Source: a virus. From it: 20,673 nucleotides of DNA. The notes beneath the pieces are model-generated. The model did not search any database. It was given only the letters and a program-made list of their open reading frames with translations, and was not told the origin of the DNA. Where the stretch lies: IMG/VR virus record IMGVR_UViG_3300025704_000145, positions 1 to 20,673 of that record; one strand, given 5' to 3'. The translations under genes and the position numbers were made by a program. Within the stretch, counting starts at the first letter, position 1. Each line of letters begins with the position of its first letter. Shown here in pieces: positions 1-7,252 of this stretch.

Positions 1-1
1 C

Positions 2-1048
2 CCAGATAAAAATTGGTTTGATGAAAACACGAACAACATGCAAGGTACTTTTCAAGGTTGCCATAGTTTGAGATATTTACCGCCTGGTTTATTTGGTGAC
101 CTTCCAAACTGTACTAATTTTTATAGAACGTTTCGAAACTGTTTTATGCTAGAGCATATTCCGTATATGGGTATAAGCACTACTGTTTCTGAAGTATGGC
201 TAAGAGAAATGTTTTTACAATGTTCAAGGTTAAAAGCTATACCGCAAGGCTTTAATATATCAAAGGTTAGAGGCAGTCAGGCTCTATATGGGTTGTATGG
301 TACATTTAATGGTTGCAATAGTATTCAAGATTGGTCTCTTTTAAATATAGAACAGCCAGAAACAACGCTGTTTGATATGTCTCTTGCGTTTGGGGAATAC
401 TCCGCCTATTTCCCGAACATAGCAGTATTTCCATATATAGGTCAATTTAGTAAGGTTTATGATTTATTCGCCACATTTCAGTATAAAAGTATAAGGCGGT
501 TTAGTTCGCAATACACATATCTCGATTTTACAAATTGCACACGATTAAGACAAACATTCAGTTCGTGTTACTATTTAGAAGAGTTACCACCAATACACGT
601 ATCAGCTTTAACTCAATCGTTTTCTTTAGCTTATACCTTTCAAAATTGCTATCGGTTAAGAGAAGTTACTATTGTTGGAATGACAGCAGGTCCGGCCGAT
701 GGCGAATATACTAGATGTTTTTTAAATTGTTATGATTTACAAAAAATAAGCGGTATAGATTGGTCTTATACTAATGATTCTGGCGATTTGAGTAGCGCGT
801 TCCAGTCTTGTCGAAACTTAGCGTATATTGATTTTCCAGGTGGACCTACCGATGAAACAGGATTTAAACATTCTGTTGTACTGAGTTATATTCGTTTAGA
901 TCGAGATGCAATACTAAATATTTTTAATCACTTATGCACAATAACTCATTCTGCCACTATTGATCTTAGGTACAATAGTTACACTGCTGATTTGACAGCT
1001 GCTGATAAACTTATAGCAACCAATAAGGGGTGGACAATATCATTATAA
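2..1048 (+). CDS. BspA-like leucine-rich repeat protein, 3' part (likely fibre/adhesin)
   Basis: The reading frame is open to the left edge of the window (no stop before the first in-frame ATG at 38), so this is the C-terminal part of a longer protein. The visible ~349 residues consist of irregular repeats of the BspA/DUF285 type: a phenylalanine, a cysteine a few residues later, then Leu-x-x-Ile (for example FRNCFMLEHI, FLQCSRLKAI, FLNCYDLQKI). The end (ATIDLRYNSY... then NKGWTISL) is the usual closing motif of such repeat domains. Proteins of this class are bacterial surface adhesins; in phages they are usually found as virion-attached fibres or decoration proteins, so host binding is an inference. 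A second gene of the same class lies at 19161-20336. The small gene at 1051 starts 2 bases after this stop and is probably cotranslated. Confidence 0.8.
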   Translation, partial: PDKNWFDENTNNMQGTFQGCHSLRYLPPGLFGDLPNCTNFYRTFRNCFMLEHIPYMGISTTVSEVWLREMFLQCSRLKAIPQGFNISKVRGSQALYGLYGTFNGCNSIQDWSLLNIEQPETTLFDMSLAFGEYSAYFPNIAVFPYIGQFSKVYDLFATFQYKSIRRFSSQYTYLDFTNCTRLRQTFSSCYYLEELPPIHVSALTQSFSLAYTFQNCYRLREVTIVGMTAGPADGEYTRCFLNCYDLQKISGIDWSYTNDSGDLSSAFQSCRNLAYIDFPGGPTDETGFKHSVVLSYIRLDRDAILNIFNHLCTITHSATIDLRYNSYTADLTAADKLIATNKGWTISL

Positions 1049-1050
1049 TT

Positions 1051-1290
1051 ATGGAAGAAGAAAACGGATTTTATAAACTAGAAGTCGGAACAGAACACTC
1101 AGTATTGATCTTTGCTACTCGTTTAGAGAATAAGAATTTTACCTTGGACATTAGTCTAAAGGACACATATGATTACCCAGTCGATGGGTGGACATACTTT
1201 AACTCATTGAACGAAGCATGTGAATCTTTTGGTGTAGATCCAGAAGAATTCAGAGAAGATCTTTTTCCAACTGAGGAAGAAATAACATAA
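1051..1290 (+). CDS. Small acidic protein paired with the BspA-like gene
   Basis: A 79-residue acidic protein of unknown function. An in-frame GTG at 1030 lies inside the preceding gene; I prefer the ATG at 1051, which is 2 bases after the upstream stop and begins MEEENGFYKLEVG. The C-terminus is strongly acidic (EEFREDLFPTEEE). There is no signal peptide or membrane segment. Its position directly behind the BspA-like gene is mirrored by the 59-residue acidic gene at 20338 behind the second BspA-like gene, so a role as an assembly partner or chaperone of the repeat protein is possible. That is inference from position only. Confidence 0.65.
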   Translation: MEEENGFYKLEVGTEHSVLIFATRLENKNFTLDISLKDTYDYPVDGWTYFNSLNEACESFGVDPEEFREDLFPTEEEIT

Positions 1291-1316
1291 ATAACACAAC
1301 TCAAAAACACAAATTG

Positions 1317-1324
1317 TATAAATA
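1317..1324 (+). promoter_or_regulatory. T4-type late promoter TATAAATA (capsid operon)
   Basis: Perfect match to the T4 late -10 element, in an intergenic gap, 5 bases before the ATG at 1330. In T4 the element spans about -13 to -6, which would put +1 at the A of that ATG. It probably drives the gp68-like, 21, 22, 23 operon. Confidence 0.8.
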
Positions 1325-1329
1325 GAACT

Positions 1330-1491
1330 ATGGAAAATACAGAAAAACTTTTTAACGCTCTAGTATCTGGAGATTCTGAAGAAATTCAATCCTCATTCGC
1401 CTCTACGGTTGGTGAAAAGATGCAGCAAGCTCTTGATATCCGAAAGGTTAGAGTCACATCAAATGTTTTCAACACACAAGGAGAAGACTAA
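1330..1491 (+). CDS. 68: Small prohead core protein (gp68-like)
   Basis: A 53-residue protein beginning MENTEKLFNALVSGD and containing EKMQQALDIRKVRV, then SNVF. Short proteins with an ALxxRKVxVxxxxF-like core occur just before the prohead protease gene in T4-like phages and correspond to the gp67/gp68 prohead core components. T4 gp68 is much longer (about 141 residues), so the assignment rests on position and the short C-terminal motif. It starts just downstream of a late promoter and its stop codon is directly followed by the ATG of gene 21. The end of this gene carries an AAGGAG-type ribosome binding site for gene 21 (about 1479-1484). It could equally be called a gp67 analogue. Confidence 0.65.
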   Translation: MENTEKLFNALVSGDSEEIQSSFASTVGEKMQQALDIRKVRVTSNVFNTQGED

Positions 1492-2136
1492 ATGAAATTA
1501 ATTACAGAGCACTTAGACTCAGTTCAGTATATTACTGAAGCAAACGATAAAGGTGAAAAGAATGTTTTCATCGAAGGCGTTTTTATGCAAGCGGAGCAAG
1601 AAAATCGCAACAATAGAATTTATCCTAAAGCAATACTGACAGAAGCAACTGCCAAGTATGTTAAGGAGCAGGTTAAAACTGGAAGAGCAGTTGGTGAATT
1701 GAATCACCCTGAAGGTCCACAAATTAACCTAGATAAAGTTTCACATCGTATTACTGAACTTAATTGGAACGGTAATAATGTTGTTGGAAAAGCACTGATA
1801 CTAGACACGCCAATGGGTAAAATCGTGAAAGGTCTCGTCGAAGGCGGGTGTAAGTTAGGTGTTTCAAGTCGTGGTATGGGTACTGTTGAGAGAAGAGAAA
1901 ATAAGTCATATGTTAAGAATGATTTTATTCTTAATACGATTGATATTGTTCAAGATCCCTCTGCACCATCTGCCTTCGTTGAAGGTATTATGGAAGGTGT
2001 AGAATGGGTTTGGGATAATGGTCTTCTAAAACCTCAGCAAATTGAAAGTTATGAGACAGAGATCAGAAAAGCATCTTCGAGTCGCCTCGCTGAGGCACAA
2101 GAAAATATTTGGCAAGATTTCCTCTCCAATCTCTAA
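1492..2136 (+). CDS. 21: Prohead core protease (gp21)
   Basis: A 214-residue protein similar to T4 gp21, the serine-type maturation protease of the prohead. It cuts scaffold and capsid proteins after (L/I)xE sites once the shell is built. Family features are visible: the NRNxRIYP region near residues 39-45, GELNHPEG with candidate catalytic His72, the VSSRGMG segment with candidate nucleophile Ser125 or Ser126, and VQDPSAPSAFV with Asp155. Length matches T4 gp21 (about 212). A good Shine-Dalgarno sequence ends about 8 bases before the ATG, inside the previous gene. It lies between the core protein and the gp22 scaffold, as in T4. Confidence 0.93.
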   Translation: MKLITEHLDSVQYITEANDKGEKNVFIEGVFMQAEQENRNNRIYPKAILTEATAKYVKEQVKTGRAVGELNHPEGPQINLDKVSHRITELNWNGNNVVGKALILDTPMGKIVKGLVEGGCKLGVSSRGMGTVERRENKSYVKNDFILNTIDIVQDPSAPSAFVEGIMEGVEWVWDNGLLKPQQIESYETEIRKASSSRLAEAQENIWQDFLSNL

Positions 2137-2157
2137 TCTAAAAAAGAAAGTAAATAT

Positions 2158-3423
2158 ATGTCAGAAGATATTATTGAAGACATCACTGAAGAAGCTTTGC
2201 TTGAAGATCAGGAGCTTGTGCAGGATACATCTGCCGAAGAAGTTACTGAACAACAAAGCTATTCTGATGCAATTAAAAGCGTTCTTCTAGGAGAATCTAA
2301 AGCGTCTAAAAAAGAATCAGATTCCGAAGAGGAAGAAGATGAAAAAGAAGACGAAGAAGATGAAATGGAAGAAGGCTATAAAAAGAAAACTGAATCTGAA
2401 GATGAAGACGAAGAGTCTGAAGAAGAAGATGAAGATGAAATGGAAGAAGCTGCTCCTACACCTACTGCTAGTGGTAATGCTACTGATGCTGTTGTCGTTA
2501 AAGACGGCGAAGCAGAAGCAGCAAAAACTGCTGATAGCATTACGAAGTCAGAGCCAAAATCTGCTGCTACTCCAAAGGGTACTGGCAAAGCTGCGTCCGT
2601 TAAGACAGCAGATGAAGTCGATTCTGTCAAATCAGTTGATAAAGCTGCTAAGACAAAACCTAAGGCAACATCTGAGGATCTTGACATTCTCATCTCAGCT
2701 GAAGCAAACTTGACAGAAGATTTCAAAGCAAAGGCATCGACATTGTTCGAGGCTGCCGTATCTGCAAAGATCGTTGCTGAGAAAGAACGCTTGCAAGAAG
2801 AGCATGAACAAAATCTAGTTGAAGAAGTTACTGAAATCAGAGAAAGCCTTATTAACAAGATCGATGACTATCTTAATTATGTCGTTGAATCATGGGTTGA
2901 GGAAAATCAGGTTGCAGTAGATACTAAACTTCGCACTGAAATCGCTGAAGGCTTTATGGGTTCTCTTAAGGATCTGTTTGTTGAAAGCTATATTGAGGTG
3001 CCTGAAGCAAAAACTGATCTGTTTGATGAGCTTGAAAAAGAATCTCTAGAGGTTAAAGAATCTCTAGAAATCGCTACTAACGAAGTGGCTGACCTTTCCG
3101 AAAAGGTTGAGGAGCTTACACGCGCTAAAATTCTTGCAGAGCAAACTAGAGATCTTGCTTCTACACAAGTAGAAAAAATGAAGGCTCTTACTGAAGAAGT
3201 TGAATTTGTATCCGAAGAAGCATTTGCTGAAAAGGTTGCAACTATCAAAGGTTCAGTATTTAAGTCTTCTTCAAAATCAGAAGATATCGTTGAAGATACA
3301 CATTCAGAAACTGAAGTTATCGTAGAGGGTGAATCAGGTATTAATGAGAATGTCTCTAATGACATGAAGAAATACCTTTCGGCTCTTACGCGAATCAAAG
3401 AAAATAACCCAAACGGTAAATAA
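2158..3423 (+). CDS. 22: Prohead core scaffold protein (gp22)
   Basis: A 421-residue, very acidic protein between the gp21 protease and the gp23 capsid gene, the place of T4 gp22, the main internal scaffold that is degraded by gp21. Residues ~55-100 are a low-complexity run of Glu/Asp/Lys/Ser, followed by an Ala/Lys/Thr-rich stretch to about residue 170. From about 175 to the end the protein is predicted alpha-helical with coiled-coil character (LTEDFKAKASTLFEAAVSAKI, then repeated E/L/K heptads). That later part carries the recognisable gp22 family similarity. T4 gp22 is about 269 residues, so the acidic N-terminal extension is unusual. Several LxE sites suit gp21 cleavage. The low complexity gives long spurious reading frames on both strands. 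Confidence 0.88.
   Translation: MSEDIIEDITEEALLEDQELVQDTSAEEVTEQQSYSDAIKSVLLGESKASKKESDSEEEEDEKEDEEDEMEEGYKKKTESEDEDEESEEEDEDEMEEAAPTPTASGNATDAVVVKDGEAEAAKTADSITKSEPKSAATPKGTGKAASVKTADEVDSVKSVDKAAKTKPKATSEDLDILISAEANLTEDFKAKASTLFEAAVSAKIVAEKERLQEEHEQNLVEEVTEIRESLINKIDDYLNYVVESWVEENQVAVDTKLRTEIAEGFMGSLKDLFVESYIEVPEAKTDLFDELEKESLEVKESLEIATNEVADLSEKVEELTRAKILAEQTRDLASTQVEKMKALTEEVEFVSEEAFAEKVATIKGSVFKSSSKSEDIVEDTHSETEVIVEGESGINENVSNDMKKYLSALTRIKENNPNGK
3037..3068 (+). repeat. 14-base direct repeat inside gene 22
   Basis: AAAGAATCTCTAGA occurs at 3037-3050 and again at 3055-3068, coding KESLE twice in a helical segment of the scaffold. It looks like a small local duplication within a coiled coil. 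Confidence 0.6.
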
Positions 3424-3464
3424 TTTACCACACTTACAACAACAACAAATAGAAAAATATTAAT

Positions 3465-4727
3465 ATGTTTAATTCAGAAACAGACATGAAAAAGTGGGCT
3501 CCAGTGCTTGATCACTCAGACGCTGCTCCCATCCAAGACAACTACCGTAAGGCTGTTACAGCTAAGCTTCTTGAAAATACAGAAATCGCTCTTAAGCAAG
3601 AGTCTTCTGCATACGGTTCTCTTAACGAGAATCAATCAACAAGTGCTGTAAGCAACTTCGATCCAGTTCTTATCTCTCTTGTACGTCGTGCAATGCCTAA
3701 CCTTATCGCTTATGATATCGCAGGTGTTCAGCCAATGTCAGGTCCTACTGGCCTCATCTTCGCTATGAAGAGCCGCTATAACGACGGTGCTGCAGAGTCT
3801 CCAGCTTCAGATCTTATCTCCACAGGTGATACAGAAGCTCTCGGTCTCAACGAGCCTAATACAGCTTTCTCTGGTACTGCAGGAACTACTGCTGGTGTTG
3901 ATGGAGAAGCTATCGTCACTGCTACTGGTGAAGTTCTCACTGGTTCTGGCTTCGGCGATATGGGTTTCACAATCGAAAAGGCTACTGTAGAAGCTAAGAC
4001 ACGCGCTCTTAAGGCTGAATACACAATGGAGCTTGCACAAGATTTGAAGGCTATCCATAACTTGGATGCTGAATCAGAGCTTGCTAACATCCTTTCGACT
4101 GAAATCCTTGCTGAAATCAATCGTGAAGTTATTCAAACTATCAACGCAGTTGCTAAGCCTGGTTTCCAAAATGAGGTCAACTCTCCTGTAAACAATACCT
4201 TTGACCTTGCATCAGATGCTGACGGTCGTTGGGCAGTTGAAAAGTTCAAGAGCCTTATGTTCCAAATCGAGATTGAAGCAAATACTATTGCTAAGCAAAC
4301 TCGTCGCGGTAAGGGTAACTTCGTTGTTTGCTCGAGCAATGTAGCTTCGGCTCTTGCAGCTTCAGGTGCTTTGGATTACGCTCCAGCTCTTGCAACTAAC
4401 CTTAATGTTGATGACACCGGTAACACTTTCGCAGGTGTTCTTAATGGTCGCACTAAGGTTTACATCGACCCATATGCAGCTGCTGACTATGTAACAGTTG
4501 GATATCGTGGAACTAATCCATACGATGCTGGTATGTTCTATTGCCCATATGTACCACTTACTATGGTACGTGCAGTTGATGAAGAAACCTTCCAACCGAA
4601 GATTGCTTTCAAGACTCGTTACGGCATGCAACAGAATCCATTCGTCGGTACAACTACCGGTGTTGGTTTAGTTAATGAAAATCCTTACTTCCGTAACTTC
4701 AGCGTTGCTAATATCAACGTTGCTTAA
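3465..4727 (+). CDS. 23: Major capsid protein precursor (gp23)
   Basis: A 420-residue protein with clear similarity to T4 gp23, which has the HK97 fold and forms the hexamers of the head. Diagnostic segments are RRAMPNLIAYDIAGVQPMSGPTG (about residues 72-94), MGFTIEKATVEAKTRALKAEY, ELAQDLKAIHNLDAE, ILSTEILAEINREV, GKGNFVVCSSNVASAL and the C-terminal FKTRYGMQQNPF. A likely gp21 cleavage site is Leu53-Asn54-Glu55, which would remove the N-terminal propeptide (T4 is cut after residue 65). The protein is about 100 residues shorter than T4 gp23 (521), mainly because the region between the GVQPM motif and MGFTIEK is reduced, which is where T4 carries its insertion domain. It ends just before a strong terminator. 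Confidence 0.96.
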   Translation: MFNSETDMKKWAPVLDHSDAAPIQDNYRKAVTAKLLENTEIALKQESSAYGSLNENQSTSAVSNFDPVLISLVRRAMPNLIAYDIAGVQPMSGPTGLIFAMKSRYNDGAAESPASDLISTGDTEALGLNEPNTAFSGTAGTTAGVDGEAIVTATGEVLTGSGFGDMGFTIEKATVEAKTRALKAEYTMELAQDLKAIHNLDAESELANILSTEILAEINREVIQTINAVAKPGFQNEVNSPVNNTFDLASDADGRWAVEKFKSLMFQIEIEANTIAKQTRRGKGNFVVCSSNVASALAASGALDYAPALATNLNVDDTGNTFAGVLNGRTKVYIDPYAAADYVTVGYRGTNPYDAGMFYCPYVPLTMVRAVDEETFQPKIAFKTRYGMQQNPFVGTTTGVGLVNENPYFRNFSVANINVA

Positions 4728-4752
4728 TTAAGTAAGTTTAACACTCAACTTT

Positions 4753-4785
4753 AAGTGGAGGTCTTTCGAGACCTCCACTTTTTTT
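4753..4785 (+). terminator. Rho-independent terminator after gene 23
   Basis: A perfect 12-bp stem (4753-4764 with 4769-4780, AAGTGGAGGTCT and its complement) closed by the stable TTCG tetraloop and running into a T tract to 4785. The next late promoter starts 2 bases later. Confidence 0.95.
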
Positions 4786-4786
4786 G

Positions 4787-4794
4787 TATAAATA
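4787..4794 (+). promoter_or_regulatory. T4-type late promoter TATAAATA (tail gene)
   Basis: Perfect late element directly behind the gene 23 terminator, 5 bases before the ATG at 4800. This is the same spacing as at 1317-1330, so the transcript should start at the start codon. Confidence 0.8.
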
Positions 4795-4799
4795 CAGGT

Positions 4800-5267
4800 A
4801 TGACACAGCTAACAGATAACTTTAATATGCTATCTCCTACGGGTTTTAGACTAACAATTGAGGCACCCACGTTCTCAAACTTAGAATACTTTATAACAAC
4901 AGTCAATCTACCTACAGTCAATTTGCCTGAAGTTTCGGCTGGTTATAAGAACTACCAGGGCTTCGTAGCAGGTGATACTCTTACGTACGATGCAATTGAT
5001 ATACAATTTCTTATCGATGAGGATATGAAAAATTATGTCGAGGTATTCAATTGGATGAAAAGTAATGCAAATGATAACACTTCGACTAAACATGATATCA
5101 TTTTAACGATATTGTCTAGTCACAATAATTTAAATAAGCAAATTCGATTTGTCCGTGCAATTCCAACTTCTTTGGGAGGTGCAGAGTTTACTACTCAAGC
5201 AACAGATATTGAATATCTGCAAGGTACAATATCATTTAGGTACGATTACTTTGAAATAATTGCGTAG
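4800..5267 (+). CDS. Tail-tube-fold structural protein
   Basis: A 155-residue protein beginning MTQLTDNFNML. An in-frame ATG at 4755 would start inside the terminator and upstream of the late promoter, so 4800 is preferred. The pattern SPTGFRLTIEAPTFSNLEYFI, then TVNLPTVNLPEV, GDTLTYDAIDIQFLIDEDMKNYVEVFNWM is that of virion proteins with the T4 gp19-type tube fold in marine T4-like phages. The last segment is a beta strand plus a conserved helix used in ring contacts. Whether it is the tube subunit (gp19), the tube terminator (gp3) or a baseplate tube initiator (gp54/gp48 type) cannot be settled here. Its place between gene 23 and uvsY is where related phages put a tail completion gene. It is expressed alone from a late promoter. 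Confidence 0.62.
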   Translation: MTQLTDNFNMLSPTGFRLTIEAPTFSNLEYFITTVNLPTVNLPEVSAGYKNYQGFVAGDTLTYDAIDIQFLIDEDMKNYVEVFNWMKSNANDNTSTKHDIILTILSSHNNLNKQIRFVRAIPTSLGGAEFTTQATDIEYLQGTISFRYDYFEIIA

Positions 5268-5275
5268 ATTTACTT

Positions 5276-5283
5276 TATAAATA
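5276..5283 (+). promoter_or_regulatory. T4-type late promoter TATAAATA (uvsY)
   Basis: Perfect late element in the gap before uvsY, 10 bases from its ATG at 5294, predicting a leader of about 5 bases. In T4, uvsY also has a late promoter. No T-run terminator separates it from the previous gene. Confidence 0.75.
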
Positions 5284-5293
5284 ACTATATATT

Positions 5294-5740
5294 ATGATAC
5301 TTGATGAAATACTAAAAATGTGGGGTGAAGATGTTAAAATCGACGACCTCAATCTTGATGAAGAAACAACGAAGTCTGCCAAACTTCACTCTAAGTACCT
5401 TGAGTTATTCTCTCTAGCTAAGTTACAATTGAAGAGGAATGAGATGGAACTTAATACAGTTCGTAGAGATAAATGGCTTTACTATAACGGTAAGATGACA
5501 AAGGAAGAGATTGATAAAAGATCGTGGAAATATGATCCATTTGATGGTATGTCAAAGCCTTTAAAATCCGATATGGAAATGTTCTATAAAACTGATGAAG
5601 ATATCGTTCGTGTAACAGGTAAAATTGAATACCAAAAGACTATGGTGGAAACTCTCGAAGAGATTATGAATAACCTTCGGTGGAGGCATGGTCATATTAA
5701 GAACATCTTAGAGTTCAAAAAGTTTACATCTGGAGCGTAA
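5294..5740 (+). CDS. uvsY: UvsY-like recombination mediator
   Basis: A 148-residue, charged, mostly helical protein. It ends GHIKNILEFKKFTSGA, which parallels the C-terminus of T4 UvsY (KHIQDMRAFEAGK), and it is followed by uvsW as in T4. In T4, UvsY helps load the UvsX recombinase on gp32-coated single-stranded DNA. Other family-like segments are SKYLELFSLAKLQLKRNEMEL near residues 34-54 and YYNGKMTKEEIDKR with PFDGMSKPLKSDMEMFYKTDEDI. Sequence identity to T4 is low, so the call combines weak similarity, length (T4 137) and synteny. uvsX itself is not in this window. Confidence 0.8.
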   Translation: MILDEILKMWGEDVKIDDLNLDEETTKSAKLHSKYLELFSLAKLQLKRNEMELNTVRRDKWLYYNGKMTKEEIDKRSWKYDPFDGMSKPLKSDMEMFYKTDEDIVRVTGKIEYQKTMVETLEEIMNNLRWRHGHIKNILEFKKFTSGA

Positions 5741-5758
5741 CTTAATAATATTAAGAAC

Positions 5759-7252
5759 ATGCTCAACATACGCAAAAAGGATGAGGCTAAAATAGTTATC
5801 GAATCTAATGATTCTGGTATACTAAGAGAGCTAAGCGAATATTTCACCTTCTATGTTGAAGGCTATAAATTTATGCCTGCGTATCGCAATAAAATGTGGG
5901 ATGGAAAGGTTCGACTATTCGATATGCGATCTCATCAATTGCCATTTGGGTTGTTGGGTAAGGTAGCAGAATTTGCAAGCGCTCGTAAGTATGAGCTTAC
6001 TGTTGATCCTGATATACGACCAACTCTTAGCGCGACTGATAAAGAACTCGACCAGTTTGTTAAAAATCTTCCGCTGTGTTCAGGAGGTAATGTAATTCAA
6101 GCGAGAGATTACCAAGTAGATGCCTTTAAAAAGGCAACTCAATCGCAAAGGGCAATCCTTCTTTCTCCTACTGGATCTGGCAAATCTCTAATAATCTATA
6201 TGCTATCGCGGTACTTTTTGTCAAAGGATATGGATAGAAAGGTGTTAATCGTGGTTCCTACTACTTCGTTGGTTGAACAGATGACAAAAGATTTTGCTGA
6301 TTACTCTTTAAATGATGCTGAGTTTGATGTTGAAGAAGATGTACACAAAATCTATTCTGGTAAAGAAAAATTCGATATTGATGCAAGTATCGTTATTACT
6401 ACATGGCAGAGCGCAATTAAACTTCCTCTCGATTGGTTTATTTCTTATGGTATGGTTGTAGGTGATGAAGCTCATACATTTAAAGCAAAGAGTCTAACCA
6501 CTATAATGGATCGTTTGAATAAAGCGTATTTCAGAATTGGCACAACTGGTACTCTTGATGGTGGCAAAGTTAATGAATTAGTACTAGAAGGAAGCTTTGG
6601 TCCTACATATAAGGTAACATCAACGAAAGAATTGATTGATTCTGAAACATTAGCTGATTTAACTATTCAGTCTCTTGTTATGAAATATCCAGACGAAGTC
6701 AAAAAGATGATGGCAAAAGCCAAATATCAAGATGAAATTGGCTTCATTGTATCATATGCAAATCGTAATAAGTTTATAACAAATCTTGCATTAGATCAGA
6801 GCGGAAATACCCTTGTTCTATACAATCTCGTCATTAAACACGGTAAGCCGCTTTATGACATGATTAAAGCTAAGGCAAAAAACCGAAACGTTTTCTTTGT
6901 ATCTGGAGAAGTGAATGCTGAAGAGCGAGAAAGAATTCGCGAACTTACAGAAAAAGAAACTGGTGCTATTATTGTCGCATCAGTTGGAACATTCTCAACT
7001 GGTATTAATATTAAGAATCTCCATAACATTATATTTGCTGCACCAACCAAATCACAAATTCGAGTACTTCAATCGATTGGTCGCGGTCTCAGAAAATCTG
7101 ATTCAGGTCAGCCAACCGTTGTCTATGATTTAGCAGATGACCTGTGTTGGAAGAAACATAAAAACTATACGCATAACCATGCTATAAATAGGATTAAGAT
7201 CTATGCTAAAGAAGGTTTTAAATATAACATACATGAGGTACAACTAAAATAA
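5759..7252 (+). CDS. uvsW: UvsW-type superfamily 2 DNA/RNA helicase
   Basis: A 497-residue helicase matching T4 UvsW (503 residues), which unwinds R-loops and branched recombination intermediates and switches replication from origin-dependent to recombination-dependent mode. An N-terminal DNA-binding region of about 100 residues (YRNKMWDGKVRLFD near 45-58) precedes the motor. Motif Q-like RDYQVDAF lies before Walker A (Thr138-Gly-Ser-Gly-Lys142-Ser), followed by TTSLVEQM, the DEAH box at 236-239, GTTGTLDG, then in the second RecA domain VASVGTFSTGINI and motif VI QSIGRGLRKSD (438-448). It follows uvsY after 18 bases and its stop overlaps the next start. The gap before it contains a small imperfect inverted repeat (5741-5755). 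Confidence 0.95.
   Translation: MLNIRKKDEAKIVIESNDSGILRELSEYFTFYVEGYKFMPAYRNKMWDGKVRLFDMRSHQLPFGLLGKVAEFASARKYELTVDPDIRPTLSATDKELDQFVKNLPLCSGGNVIQARDYQVDAFKKATQSQRAILLSPTGSGKSLIIYMLSRYFLSKDMDRKVLIVVPTTSLVEQMTKDFADYSLNDAEFDVEEDVHKIYSGKEKFDIDASIVITTWQSAIKLPLDWFISYGMVVGDEAHTFKAKSLTTIMDRLNKAYFRIGTTGTLDGGKVNELVLEGSFGPTYKVTSTKELIDSETLADLTIQSLVMKYPDEVKKMMAKAKYQDEIGFIVSYANRNKFITNLALDQSGNTLVLYNLVIKHGKPLYDMIKAKAKNRNVFFVSGEVNAEERERIRELTEKETGAIIVASVGTFSTGINIKNLHNIIFAAPTKSQIRVLQSIGRGLRKSDSGQPTVVYDLADDLCWKKHKNYTHNHAINRIKIYAKEGFKYNIHEVQLK
7193..7200 (+). promoter_or_regulatory. Possible late promoter TATAAATA inside uvsW
   Basis: Perfect TATAAATA near the 3' end of uvsW, 51 bases before the next ATG (7252). 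It could give late expression of that gene, but chance occurrence in AT-rich coding DNA cannot be excluded. Confidence 0.35.

Noticed and set aside
2376-2858. 160-codon minus-strand frame opposite gene 22 (Ser-rich)
   Set aside because: It is the mirror of the GAA/GAT-rich scaffold codons (TTC/ATC gives Ser/Phe) and has no start signals. The same applies to other long antisense frames over genes 22, 23 and the VWA linker.
4755-4799. Upstream ATG for the tail-tube-fold gene
   Set aside because: It would begin inside the gene 23 terminator hairpin and upstream of the late promoter, so it could not be translated from the late transcript.
5741-5755. Inverted repeat CTTAAT/ATTAAG before uvsW
   Set aside because: Only six AT-rich pairs with a 3-base loop; expected by chance in this base composition.
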